NCBI GenBank assembly: GCA_046483385.1
Contig: JAWODG010000200.1
Coordinates: forward strand, 1-36,369
From: B1Sed10-231 sp046483385
Lineage (GTDB): Bacteria; Planctomycetota; Brocadiia; SM23-32
Direction: 5' to 3'
Length of the DNA: 36,369 nt
Positions within the stretch are counted from its first letter, which is position 1; each line of letters begins with the position of its first letter. The position numbers were made by a program, and so were the translations under genes. The notes below the pieces were generated by a model that had not been told where the DNA came from, did no database searches, and saw only the letters and a program-made list of their open reading frames with translations. Below, one piece after another: positions 15,467 through 24,131 of the stretch.

Positions 15467-17624
15467 AAGCCCGAAAGTCACCGTCCTGACCCCCACCTAC
15501 AACCGCCCCGATTACCTCCCGGAGGCCGTCCGTAGCGTGGTGAACCAGGAGTTCACCGACTGGGAGATGCTGGTCATCAACGACGGAGGCGTCGACGTGG
15601 GCGACGTGGTAGCCCGGGTGGGCGACGAGCGCGTCCGTTACCACAACCGGCCGCAGAACCGCGGCAAGGCGGCGTGCCTGAACTTCGGGCTGGAGCGCGC
15701 CCGCGGCGAGTACATAGCCTATCTGGACGACGACGATATCTGGTACCCCAACCACCTCGAGACGCTGGCGGCCGCCCTGGATGCCGATCCCGGAATCGGA
15801 GCCGCCTACAGCGATCTCTACAAGACCATCGTGCTGCCCGGAGAGGACGGCCGTCGCTACCCGGTGGAGAAACGTGTGGACGTCTGCCGGGACTTCAACC
15901 GCATGTTCATGTTCCACTTCAACCACACGCTCCACGTTAGCCTGATGCACAGGAAGGGCCTGGCACTGCGCGCGGGCGGCTACAACGAGGACGTGCGCGT
16001 GCTCATCGACTGGAACATCACTCGCAAGCTCTGCTTCCTCTGCGACTTCCGGCACGTGCAGGTGGTCACCGGCGAGTACTACATGCCGCTGAAGGACTCG
16101 GACCGCATCTCTGACGTCCAGCGGCGGGACGAGGAACGCTACAGGCAGAACCTGAGGCTCATCCGCGGCGACCTGCCCCCGGAGCCGTGGCCGAAGGTGG
16201 AGAAGGTGGCCGTCGTCCTCCCCGTGGGGCAGTGGAACGAGCCCGCCCTCGACGTGGTGCGCTACCTGCTGGATAAGCTGGACTATCCGTGCCGGATCGT
16301 GCTGGTGAACCGCGATGCATCCCGTGACGCGACCGATTGCCGGAGAGCGCTGGGCGAGTTGGCCGAGCCGGGCCATATCCAGGTCGTCGATGCCCCGCCC
16401 GGTGCGGACCTTCATCGCTCCTACCTGGCGGGCGCGCGTGCCGTGGACTCGGATTACTGCTACCTGCCGTCCCTCGAGGTCAACCGGGGCAAGGAGCTTC
16501 GGCTGATAGAAGGGCTCTGCTTCCTGCGCGAGCGCGGCTGCCCGGGGCTCCGGTGGGAGTACGACGGAGACGCCGGGCGCCCGTACGACGTGCTGCTGCG
16601 CCGCTCCGCGCTGTTGGATGGCGACGGGGGGCCGGGGGATTGGTGCGGCGTGCGGGCCGTGCCGCGGGACTGGATCCCGAAGGCGCTCGAGGTGGACTAC
16701 CTGCTGTACTTCGCGCGGCGGTGCGAGGACGAGGGGGACTTCCGCACGGCTCACGCCCTGCTGCAGCGCGCGTCCGGAGCGCGAGCGGGGGGCACCGGCA
16801 CTCCCTACATGGTGCAACGGTTGGCCCGGGTCGCGTTCACGCTGGGCGACTATGGTCCCGCCGAGAAGTTGTGTCGTGAACTGATTGAGTCCGGCTACGG
16901 CGCGGAGAACTGGGTGAGGCTGGGGCAAATATGCCAGCGGCGCGGGGACTGGCGGGAGGCGGCCGACGCCTACCGCAACGGGCTCCGCATGATCGGACTG
17001 CCGGATGAGGCGCTTGAGGGCCCGCCGTTTCCGCTCGCCGGCGAGGGCGAGTTTAGCGCGTTCCGCGCGATGCTGGGGCTGGGAGAGTGCCGGCTCGAAC
17101 TGGGCGAACTCGCTCAGGCGGCGCGGGCGCTGCGGAAGGCGTCACGGCTCCGAGCCAACGACCCCCGGCCGTGGCTCTCCTTCGGACGGCTCTTCCTGGA
17201 GGCGGATGATCTGGACAGCGCCGATCAGGCCTTCCAGCAGGCCCTCTCGCTGGGTGGTGAGGAGGTCGCAACGGAGGTGCTGACCGGTCGGGCTCAGGTC
17301 TGTGAGCGCCGCGGAATGACCGACCAGGCCCACCGCCTGTGGCGTCGGGCGCTCGAGGCCCGGCCGGACGATAGCCAGGTTCTCGCGGGTGTCATCCGGA
17401 CGGCGGAGGCCGCTGAGGACAGGGAAGCGCTGGCCGCAGCCTACCGGCGGTTCCTGGAATACCGGCCCGGCCATGTGCCGGCGCTGGTGGCGCTGGCGGA
17501 GCTCTGCCTGAAACTGGGGCGAGCCGAAGATGCGGCCGAACTGGCTCAGAAGGCAACCGCCCTGGCCCCGGAGGATGAGAGGGCCAGAGCGGTCGGTGAG
17601 CGGGCGCGCGCGGCCGTCAACTGA
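15459..17624 (+). CDS. GT2 glycosyltransferase with C-terminal TPR repeats
   Basis: This protein has 721 residues. Residues 5-230 are a GT2 domain with TVLTPTYNRPDYL, VINDGGVD, and LDDDDIWYPNHLE (DDDD 90-93) as the metal motif. Residues about 245-425 look like a second, degenerate GT-A-like domain: VAVVLPVGQWNE, then CRIVLVNRDASRD, with no DXD that I can identify. Residues about 430-715 are TPR repeats, such as WLSFGRLFLEADDLDSADQAFQQALSL. ATG 15459 is preferred over the GTG at 15429 because it lies after GGAG and matches the family start. TPR-linked glycosyltransferases often modify proteins in the cytoplasm, which fits flagellin modification. It is the last gene of the operon and converges on fliS 33 bases away. 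Confidence 0.85.
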   Translation: MAESPKVTVLTPTYNRPDYLPEAVRSVVNQEFTDWEMLVINDGGVDVGDVVARVGDERVRYHNRPQNRGKAACLNFGLERARGEYIAYLDDDDIWYPNHLETLAAALDADPGIGAAYSDLYKTIVLPGEDGRRYPVEKRVDVCRDFNRMFMFHFNHTLHVSLMHRKGLALRAGGYNEDVRVLIDWNITRKLCFLCDFRHVQVVTGEYYMPLKDSDRISDVQRRDEERYRQNLRLIRGDLPPEPWPKVEKVAVVLPVGQWNEPALDVVRYLLDKLDYPCRIVLVNRDASRDATDCRRALGELAEPGHIQVVDAPPGADLHRSYLAGARAVDSDYCYLPSLEVNRGKELRLIEGLCFLRERGCPGLRWEYDGDAGRPYDVLLRRSALLDGDGGPGDWCGVRAVPRDWIPKALEVDYLLYFARRCEDEGDFRTAHALLQRASGARAGGTGTPYMVQRLARVAFTLGDYGPAEKLCRELIESGYGAENWVRLGQICQRRGDWREAADAYRNGLRMIGLPDEALEGPPFPLAGEGEFSAFRAMLGLGECRLELGELAQAARALRKASRLRANDPRPWLSFGRLFLEADDLDSADQAFQQALSLGGEEVATEVLTGRAQVCERRGMTDQAHRLWRRALEARPDDSQVLAGVIRTAEAAEDREALAAAYRRFLEYRPGHVPALVALAELCLKLGRAEDAAELAQKATALAPEDERARAVGERARAAVN

Positions 17625-17657
17625 GGGGCCGACGGCGCGCGGTCTGCACGGGATCCG

Positions 17658-18089
17658 CTACGCGTCGAAGGTGGCCGGCGTCCTCTCGGGCTCCGGTTCC
17701 TGGTTGGTCGTGCTCTGGCCGGCGTCCACCTTCTCGACCACCTGCTCCCAGGCCCCGTGCAGTTCCTGCAGGATGTCAATGCACTGCTGAATCTTCGTCT
17801 CGGACCGCTCGATGTTGGCCTCGTTCAGGGTGTGATAGACGAAGTTGTAGAGCGCCCGGAGGTCGTTGGCCATGTCCGGCGCGGCGTCCATGTTGAGCGA
17901 GTTGTTCAGCTCCGAGACGATGTCCTGCGCCTTGCCGATGTAAACCCCCTTCAGGGCGTAGTCGCCCTCTTCGAGCTTTTCCCTGGCCACGTTCAGGAAC
18001 TTGATGGCCCCTTCGTACAGCATCACGATGAGCTTGCCGCGCTGCTGGGTGGTCACCGCGTTCTGCTCGTAGCGTTTGGAAGCGTCCAT
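17658..18089 (-). CDS. fliS: Flagellin export chaperone FliS
   Basis: This 143-residue helical cytoplasmic chaperone binds the flagellin C-terminus before export. The conserved core is visible: YEQNAVTTQQRGKLIVMLYEGAIKFLNVA, then GKAQDIVSELNNSLNMD, and the LYNFVYHTLNEANI helix. The C-terminal 20 residues are a disordered Glu/Pro/Thr tail. ATG 18089 has AGAGGAG eight bases upstream and is preferred over the GTG at 18098. It lies 32 bases behind fliD and is probably co-transcribed with it. Confidence 0.92.
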   Translation of the reverse strand: MDASKRYEQNAVTTQQRGKLIVMLYEGAIKFLNVAREKLEEGDYALKGVYIGKAQDIVSELNNSLNMDAAPDMANDLRALYNFVYHTLNEANIERSETKIQQCIDILQELHGAWEQVVEKVDAGQSTTNQEPEPERTPATFDA

Positions 18090-18121
18090 TGGCCGCACTC
18101 CTCTAAGAGAGACTCAGAGCT

Positions 18122-20278
18122 TCAATCTTCTTTTTGCCATCCCATGGTTCCGGCGATTGACTGGGCCCAGTTCTGCTGGCCCTGCAGTTCCATAAGCAGT
18201 TGCTCCAGCCGGGCGTACTTGCGCGTGAGCCGTTCCCGGAGGTCCTCCAGGCGCTCCTGCTCCTTTTCGATGCGATCGTCGATCTGCGCCACGATGCTCT
18301 CGTAGCTCTCGTCGATGTTGTGCAGAATACCCTCGGTGGGATCCAGCACGTCATCGACCAGTTGGGATATCTGCCCGGCTATGCCCTGCTTGACCCTGAC
18401 CGTACCGGTCTGCGTGCCCGAGACACCATCCCAGGACGTCCTGATCCACAGGTCGTCCTCGGGGGTGTCGTCGGCGCCGATCAGGTAGGGGTCGGACACC
18501 GTGGCGTCGCGGAAGGTTGACTCCGAAGCCAGTTTGATGCGTCCCCCCGTCAGGTTTCCGCTCGCGTCGAAGTCGGCCTCCACGTCGTACGTGCCGGGGC
18601 TGGTCGTGTCCTCCCGCGCCTGGTAGAACGTCAGGTAATCGCTGCTGGACTCCCCCTGGAAGCTGGCCGAGAGCAACTCGATGACGGCATCGAAGTCCGC
18701 CGCCAGCGCCGCGTCAAGTTCCTGATCGTCAACGCTCAGCGTTCCCAGGGCGCTCTCATCGTCCGTCTTGCCCAGGGTCTCGATGCCGACCTGCCCCAGG
18801 TGCGTGTAGGTGTCGGTGCCGTCCTGGAAGCCGGGGACCAGGTTGATGATGATGCTGCGCAGCTTCTGGTCGATCAGCTCGGCGGCGTAGTTGCCCAGCA
18901 GGACGCCCGCTTCTTCGGAGTCGGCATTGTAGTCGGTCTTCTGGTTGATGAAGCTCTTGACCGCGTTGTAGGCCTCCACGAAGGCGTTGATCTTCTCCTT
19001 CACCCCTTCGTGGTCCTCGTTGATTGACACGGTCACCGGCGTGCCGCCGGTGGTGCCCTTCAGGCTGAGGGTGACGCCGGGCACGACGTCGTTGACCACG
19101 TTCGTCTGCCGTTCCAGCCAGCTTCCCGCCGGATAGCCGTCCACGCGGAACTGCGCGTTCTGGGCGGCCTGGTTCTCGGTGAAGTCCGTGTCTTCAAAGG
19201 TGAAGCGGCGGCCGCCCTCCAGTTGCGTGACGTATCCGTCGGAGGCGTAGTCGTTGGTGAGGTTCGTCTCGAAGGTCAGGGTGTTCGTGTCCGTGTCGAT
19301 CTCGGATATCGTCAGTTCTTCATAGGACGCTCCGTCGGCCACGATGACGCTGGCGCCGACGTAGAACTCCGAGGCGTCGTCTACCGTGAGTTCGCTCGCG
19401 CCGGCGCTCGCCGCATTGGCGATGCCGCTCCCCAATCCCCGGGCCCCGGCGTAGGCGTTCTGGGCCACGGTGAAGTTGTCGGCAAGCGTCCCGCGCAGGT
19501 TGAGCGTGTTCGTGCTGATGGAGTCGACGATGTGGTGTTCGGCGCTGCTGTCGTCGTCATCCACCAGAATCGCCTGGTACTGGTGGAAGGACGTGGCGTC
19601 GTCCACGGTCACTGAGGAGGCGCCCGCGGAGGCATCGGCCGTCAGCGTGCCCCATTCGCCGGACAGGGTGGTGCCGCCGGCGTCGATGGCGATGGTATAG
19701 TCGGCGCCGGTGTCGTTGCCGCGCAGCACCAGGTGGTGGGATGTGCCCCCGCCGCCACCGTCGTCCAGTATGGATGCGGTCACACCCGGGTTGCCCGAAT
19801 CGCTGTTTATCAGGTCGACCAGACCCTCAAGCGTGGTGCCGGTGGGAACATGGACCGTCACGGTGTCGCCGGCGTATGTGTAGACGAACTGCTGGGAGGC
19901 GCCGCTGTTGTTGACCACGGTCGTGGAGTCGTCCACGCCCGAGTGTATCTCGACTTCAGCGTCGGCGAGCTGATTGATCTCGAGGGAGTAGTTGCCGGGT
20001 GTGGCGCTGCCGGAGGCGCTGGCCTCAACCACCGACTCGCTGCTGCTCTGGGTGGTGTAGGAGCGCAGTTCCGTGGGCGTGTCCATGTCGCCGGCGGCGG
20101 ACTGCAGGTCTTGCAGTTTGGCGGTCAGGCCGTCGAACGCGGCGAGTTTGTCCTCCCACGAGGACTTCCATTTCTGGATCGGCTTGATCACCTGGGCAGA
20201 GCGCGCCTGGATCTGCTGCTCGATGATCAGGTCCCAATCTATGCCGGAGCCAGCCCCGGAGAAGTTGATGGAACCCAT
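18122..20278 (-). CDS. fliD: Flagellar filament cap protein FliD (hook-associated protein 2)
   Basis: This 718-residue secreted cap protein promotes flagellin assembly at the filament tip. The N-terminus MGSINFSGAGSGIDWDLIIEQQIQ is the FliD signature. The C-terminus ends in a coiled coil (IEKEQERLEDLRERLTRKYARLEQLLMELQGQQ). Residues about 214-278 and 288-351 are two copies of one beta-rich module: SAGASSVTVDDATSF against SAGASELTVDDASEF, and STNTLNLRGTL against DTNTLTFETNL. ATG 20278 is the true start; the 37-codon upstream extension is non-homologous. At 718 residues it is longer than the common 450-500, and the two modules account for part of the difference. Confidence 0.92.
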   Translation of the reverse strand: MGSINFSGAGSGIDWDLIIEQQIQARSAQVIKPIQKWKSSWEDKLAAFDGLTAKLQDLQSAAGDMDTPTELRSYTTQSSSESVVEASASGSATPGNYSLEINQLADAEVEIHSGVDDSTTVVNNSGASQQFVYTYAGDTVTVHVPTGTTLEGLVDLINSDSGNPGVTASILDDGGGGGTSHHLVLRGNDTGADYTIAIDAGGTTLSGEWGTLTADASAGASSVTVDDATSFHQYQAILVDDDDSSAEHHIVDSISTNTLNLRGTLADNFTVAQNAYAGARGLGSGIANAASAGASELTVDDASEFYVGASVIVADGASYEELTISEIDTDTNTLTFETNLTNDYASDGYVTQLEGGRRFTFEDTDFTENQAAQNAQFRVDGYPAGSWLERQTNVVNDVVPGVTLSLKGTTGGTPVTVSINEDHEGVKEKINAFVEAYNAVKSFINQKTDYNADSEEAGVLLGNYAAELIDQKLRSIIINLVPGFQDGTDTYTHLGQVGIETLGKTDDESALGTLSVDDQELDAALAADFDAVIELLSASFQGESSSDYLTFYQAREDTTSPGTYDVEADFDASGNLTGGRIKLASESTFRDATVSDPYLIGADDTPEDDLWIRTSWDGVSGTQTGTVRVKQGIAGQISQLVDDVLDPTEGILHNIDESYESIVAQIDDRIEKEQERLEDLRERLTRKYARLEQLLMELQGQQNWAQSIAGTMGWQKED

Positions 20279-20396
20279 GGGGGAAATCCTTTCCTTTGTC
20301 GGGAAGCCTTTTCCGCCGTCCTTTCCCGACCCGGACAGCCTCAGAGGGCTTTCAGGGGGCCTCTGGTGCGGTTTTGGGGTCGGTTTCATGACCCGC

Positions 20397-20417
20397 TAAG
20401 TGCCAAAGGCGCAAAGG
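20397..20417. repeat. Remnant of an AAAGGCGCAAAG-type intergenic repeat
   Basis: The string CTAAGTGCCAAAGGCGCAAAGG resembles a dispersed intergenic repeat family (GCAAAGGCGCAAAG) that I recall from GC-rich environmental genomes. Only one and a half units are present. It lies between the flagellin terminator and fliD. Otherwise 20279-20462 holds no gene and no clear promoter. Confidence 0.35.
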
Positions 20418-20462
20418 GAATGCCGCGATCAGCGCACGCCGGGGGCGAGCGGCTCGGGCGGG

Positions 20463-20498
20463 GAAGAAAACGGCCCCCCTGCCGGAACAGGGAGGCCG
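20463..20498 (-). terminator. Intrinsic terminator of the flagellin gene
   Basis: On the minus strand an 11-base stem forms between CGGCCTCCCTG (20498-20488) and CAGGGGGGCCG (20481-20471), with one non-Watson-Crick position and the loop TTCCGG. TTTTCTTC follows directly (20470-20463). It lies 23 bases after the flagellin stop and should end that transcript before fliD. Confidence 0.88.
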
Positions 20499-20520
20499 CT
20501 CTCCGAACAATCGCGAAGGC

Positions 20521-21354
20521 TCATCCGCCCAGCAGCGTCAGTGCCATCTGCGGGATGGTGTTGGCCTGCACGAGCATGGACACACCGGCTTGAGCCAGAA
20601 CCTGACCTCTGGTCAGTTCGGCCATCTCCCACGCGACGTCCACGTCGGAGATTTGGGACTCGGCGGCCTGGATGTTCTCGCGTTGGATCTCCAGGTTGCT
20701 GATGGTGTTTTCCAGCCTGTTGATCATCGCACCGAAGTGCGCGCGGGCAGTGTCCTTGGCCGTGATGGCCGAGTCGATGCCTGCCGCGTTGAGCGCCGAC
20801 TGGGCCGACGCCTGCGAGGCGATGCTCAGCGAGTCCAGCCCCAGAGCGCTGCTGGTCATGTTCTGCTGAGTGATTCTGTAGTAGTCCTGGGCCGAGTTGT
20901 TGCCCGTCCCGAAGTGGATTTTGATGGTGCCGCTGGCGTTCAGACCGTTGATCTCGTTGAAGCTGGTCGCATTGGCGATGCGGCTGATCTCCTCCCGCAT
21001 CTGGGTGAACTCGTCGTTCATGATGGCCCGCTGGGCGTCACTGTAGGTGCCCGTCGCGGACTGAAGGGCGAGTTCCTTCATGCGAATCAGCTTCTCGTCG
21101 ATCACCTGCGAGGCGCCGTCAAAGGTCTGCAGCATCGAAATCGCGTCGTTGGCATTCCGGATGCCCTGGTTCAGGCCGGAGACCTCGGCGCGCATAAGCT
21201 CGCGGACGGCCAGGCCCGCCGCGTCGTCGTCCGCGCTGTTGATGCGCAGACCGGACGAGAGGGCGTTGACCGACTCCGACAGGTTCCTGTACGTCGCCGA
21301 CAGGTTCCGAAAGGCCGTTTGAGCCGCCATGTTATGCTTAATGACGAGGCCCAT
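20521..21354 (-). CDS. fliC: Flagellin
   Basis: This 277-residue filament subunit is exported through the flagellar type III system. The N-terminal D0/D1 region has AFRNLSATYRNLSESVNALSSG, then LRINSADDDAAGLAVRELMRAE. The C-terminal region ends SMLVQANTIPQMALTLLGG. The middle part (about 140-200) is short and lacks large D2/D3 domains, but it is rich in Ser, Thr and Ala, which could accept glycans. ATG 21354 has GGAGG eight bases upstream. A sigma-28 promoter, a hairpin leader and an intrinsic terminator show a single-gene transcript. FliS, FliD and a glycosyltransferase operon follow downstream. Confidence 0.95.
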   Translation of the reverse strand: MGLVIKHNMAAQTAFRNLSATYRNLSESVNALSSGLRINSADDDAAGLAVRELMRAEVSGLNQGIRNANDAISMLQTFDGASQVIDEKLIRMKELALQSATGTYSDAQRAIMNDEFTQMREEISRIANATSFNEINGLNASGTIKIHFGTGNNSAQDYYRITQQNMTSSALGLDSLSIASQASAQSALNAAGIDSAITAKDTARAHFGAMINRLENTISNLEIQRENIQAAESQISDVDVAWEMAELTRGQVLAQAGVSMLVQANTIPQMALTLLGG

Positions 21355-21399
21355 AGCAAAGTCCTCCAAAAAAGCATCAACGAAGAGCCGCAAAGTCCC

Positions 21400-21427
21400 G
21401 CGGCGGCCGTTACGACGGGGCCGCCGC
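21400..21427 (-). promoter_or_regulatory. Perfect hairpin in the flagellin leader RNA
   Basis: The arms GCGGCGGCC (21427-21419 on the minus strand) and GGCCGCCGC (21408-21400) form a perfect nine-base GC stem with a 10-base loop. It lies between the promoter and the ribosome site of flagellin. CCTCC just upstream (21438-21434) is complementary to the GGAGG ribosome site (21367-21363). No T-run follows, so it is not a terminator. It may protect the mRNA or modulate translation. Confidence 0.6.
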
Positions 21428-21465
21428 ACCAAAGGAGGTTCCAGCTCGAGCTTCCTCTACTTACA

Positions 21466-21492
21466 TTTTCGGAGGAACCGCGAGAGACTTTA
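21466..21492 (-). promoter_or_regulatory. Sigma-28 promoter of flagellin
   Basis: The minus strand reads TAAAGTCT (21492-21485), 11 bases, then TCCGAAAA (21473-21466). The sigma-28 consensus is TAAAGTTT-N11-GCCGATAA, so the spacing is exact and 13 of 16 positions agree. The expected start of transcription is near 21459, giving a leader of about 105 bases. The remaining DNA from 21493 to 21741 shows no further signal. Confidence 0.85.
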
Positions 21493-21741
21493 GGCTTTTC
21501 CGCGGGAATCCTGTCGGTGGCCGGGCTGCCGCCCCGGGCGGGAGGGCTCTCGGGGGGGCGTGAGACGGGCTCGACGGCGGTCCGTCCCAGTTTGTCCTGG
21601 GGCGATCTGCTGCGCGGTGCAGGACGGTCGCTAAAGCGGCCTACTACGAACCTGCCCGGGGGCGATATGGCCGGCGGGCAGAGCGAGGCGCGGCTCTCGA
21701 GGGGTGAAGGGAGGAACGATACAGAGGAGCCGGGCCGCGGG

Positions 21742-23109
<1,368 letters not shown>

Positions 23110-23148
23110 GGGGGACTTCCGTTCCGGGCTCCACGAGTGTGCAGAACG

Positions 23149-23169
23149 CCATAGAGACGGATTCTATGG
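23149..23169. promoter_or_regulatory. 21-base dyad operator at the activator promoter
   Basis: CCATAGA (23149-23155) and TCTATGG (23163-23169) are perfect seven-base arms with a seven-base spacer. The site covers the -10 box of the activator gene promoter and lies about 125 bases upstream of the divergent flgM sigma-54 promoter. It could serve for repression on one side and as an enhancer on the other. Confidence 0.6.
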
Positions 23170-23190
23170 AAACCGCCCGGGCAAAGTCAA
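23161..23190 (-). promoter_or_regulatory. Sigma-70 promoter of the NtrC-type activator gene
   Basis: The minus strand reads TTGACT (23190-23185), 18 bases, then TAGAAT (23166-23161). Each hexamer matches the consensus at five of six positions. The start site would lie about 45 bases before the ATG at 23109. Confidence 0.65.
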
Positions 23191-23291
23191 TCCGGCTGGA
23201 ACCTTGCGGCCGGCGGAAAGCGGGAAAAGCCCCTAATGTCCGGGCCGGTATTTCCGAAAAGAAAGATAGGGATGACGTGCACCGCCTCGTG

Positions 23292-23306
23292 TGGTACGCT
23301 TTTGGC
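23292..23306 (+). promoter_or_regulatory. Sigma-54 promoter of flgM
   Basis: TGGTACGCTTTTGGC has GG and GC at the correct -24/-12 spacing. The -12 part is TGGC instead of TTGC, so it is slightly imperfect. The start would be near 23318, leaving a short leader with the GGGAGG ribosome site. Confidence 0.6.
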
Positions 23307-23338
23307 GTGATGTTGCCTCGAAGGGAGGCAAGCCAGCG

Positions 23339-23629
23339 ATGATAGAAGAGATAAACGGACCGGCACAGGGCCACCTCGACCGCCTGGCGCGCAGCGGCAA
23401 GCCCAAATCGCGCGAGACCGAGGAGGGCCGCGGCGCGGCTGAGAGCGAGGAGTCCGCCGAGGTTGAGGTCTCCAGCGAACTGCGCAGCCTCGTCGAACGC
23501 GTCAAGGCTGCCGAAATGTACCGCAAGGACCGGGTTCACCAGGTGCTGGAGAAACTCCAGCGGGGCGAGCTGGTGACCTCGGAGACCGTGCGCGAGGCGG
23601 CGGAGCGCATACTGCGAGAGGGCACATGA
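23339..23629 (+). CDS. flgM: FlgM-like anti-sigma-28 factor
   Basis: This 96-residue protein has a polar, probably disordered N-terminal half and a helical C-terminal half: VSSELRSLVERVKAAEMYRKD, then VHQVLEKLQRGELVTSETVREAAERIL. The last part fits the FlgM pattern of a helix, a short G-containing turn and a final helix that clamps sigma-28. FlgM holds sigma-28 inactive until it is exported through the finished hook-basal body. ATG 23339 has GGGAGG 10 bases upstream. It has its own sigma-54-like promoter and is coupled to the zinc-ribbon gene by a four-base overlap. The family assignment is moderate because FlgM diverges strongly. Confidence 0.7.
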   Translation: MIEEINGPAQGHLDRLARSGKPKSRETEEGRGAAESEESAEVEVSSELRSLVERVKAAEMYRKDRVHQVLEKLQRGELVTSETVREAAERILREGT

Positions 23630-23841
23630 CGGCGGACGCCCGCCCGAAGGGGAAGAAGTTCCTCGGCATCATGTTCGAGTGCTGCCACGTCTATTCCAGG
23701 CTCTACCGGAACACCGACGGAGACGCCTACGAGGGCAGGTGCCCGCGCTGCGGCCGGCGGGTGAGGGTGCGCATCGACCCGCAAGGCACCAATCAGCGGT
23801 TCTTCAAGGCCTATCCGCGGCGCGTCCCGCGTCGCTTCTGA
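23626..23841 (+). CDS. Small zinc-ribbon protein
   Basis: This 71-residue basic protein contains FECCHVYSRLYRNTDGDAYEG, then CPRCGRRVRVRI. Cys-Cys at residues 19-20 and CPRC give a possible four-cysteine zinc site. The C-terminus RRVPRRF is strongly basic. I recall close relatives as conserved small hypothetical proteins in Planctomycetota, but I know of no assigned function. Its start overlaps the flgM stop (ATGA), so the two proteins are probably made together. Nucleic-acid binding is possible. Confidence 0.75.
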   Translation: MTADARPKGKKFLGIMFECCHVYSRLYRNTDGDAYEGRCPRCGRRVRVRIDPQGTNQRFFKAYPRRVPRRF

Positions 23842-23854
23842 GATGATGAATCTG

Positions 23855-23868
23855 CCAACGGCCGTTGG
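23855..23868. promoter_or_regulatory. 14-base palindrome, possible enhancer site
   Basis: CCAACGGCCGTTGG is a perfect palindrome. It lies 152 bases upstream of the sigma-54 promoter at 24020, a usual distance for an NtrC-type enhancer. The remaining DNA between 23842 and 24131 has no gene. Confidence 0.45.
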
Positions 23869-24019
23869 ATAATCGAACGTCTCCGCCGTGCCTCCCGACC
23901 GAAACCCAAGACGGCCCCGTTTTTTTCACCATCGTTTCTGCGCCGGGTCTGGCGGCGCCGTCCCGCCTTTCTTCCTATCAGGCTCCCACCCATTCCGCGT
24001 CCCGCACGTCGTAAACCGT

Positions 24020-24035
24020 TGGCAGGCATTTTGCT
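24020..24035 (+). promoter_or_regulatory. Sigma-54 promoter of the flagellar regulatory operon
   Basis: TGGCAGGCATTTTGCT matches TGGCACG-N4-TTGCT with a single change and exact spacing. Transcription would start near 24047, about 85 bases before the GTG of the histidine kinase. Confidence 0.85.
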
Positions 24036-24131
24036 CCGATGGTTTGTCCGTGTTGACCGGGCCACTTCTCCCATGTGTCCGCCGGCTCGTCGTGGTGGAC
24101 TCGTTGAAACCGGGTTCGGGAGGTAACTAAG

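Noticed and set aside
20279..20462. Sigma-28 or sigma-54 promoter for fliD
   Set aside because: TTGGCACTTAGCGGG looks like a -24 element, but no GC lies at -12. Other matches reach only about half of the sigma-28 consensus.
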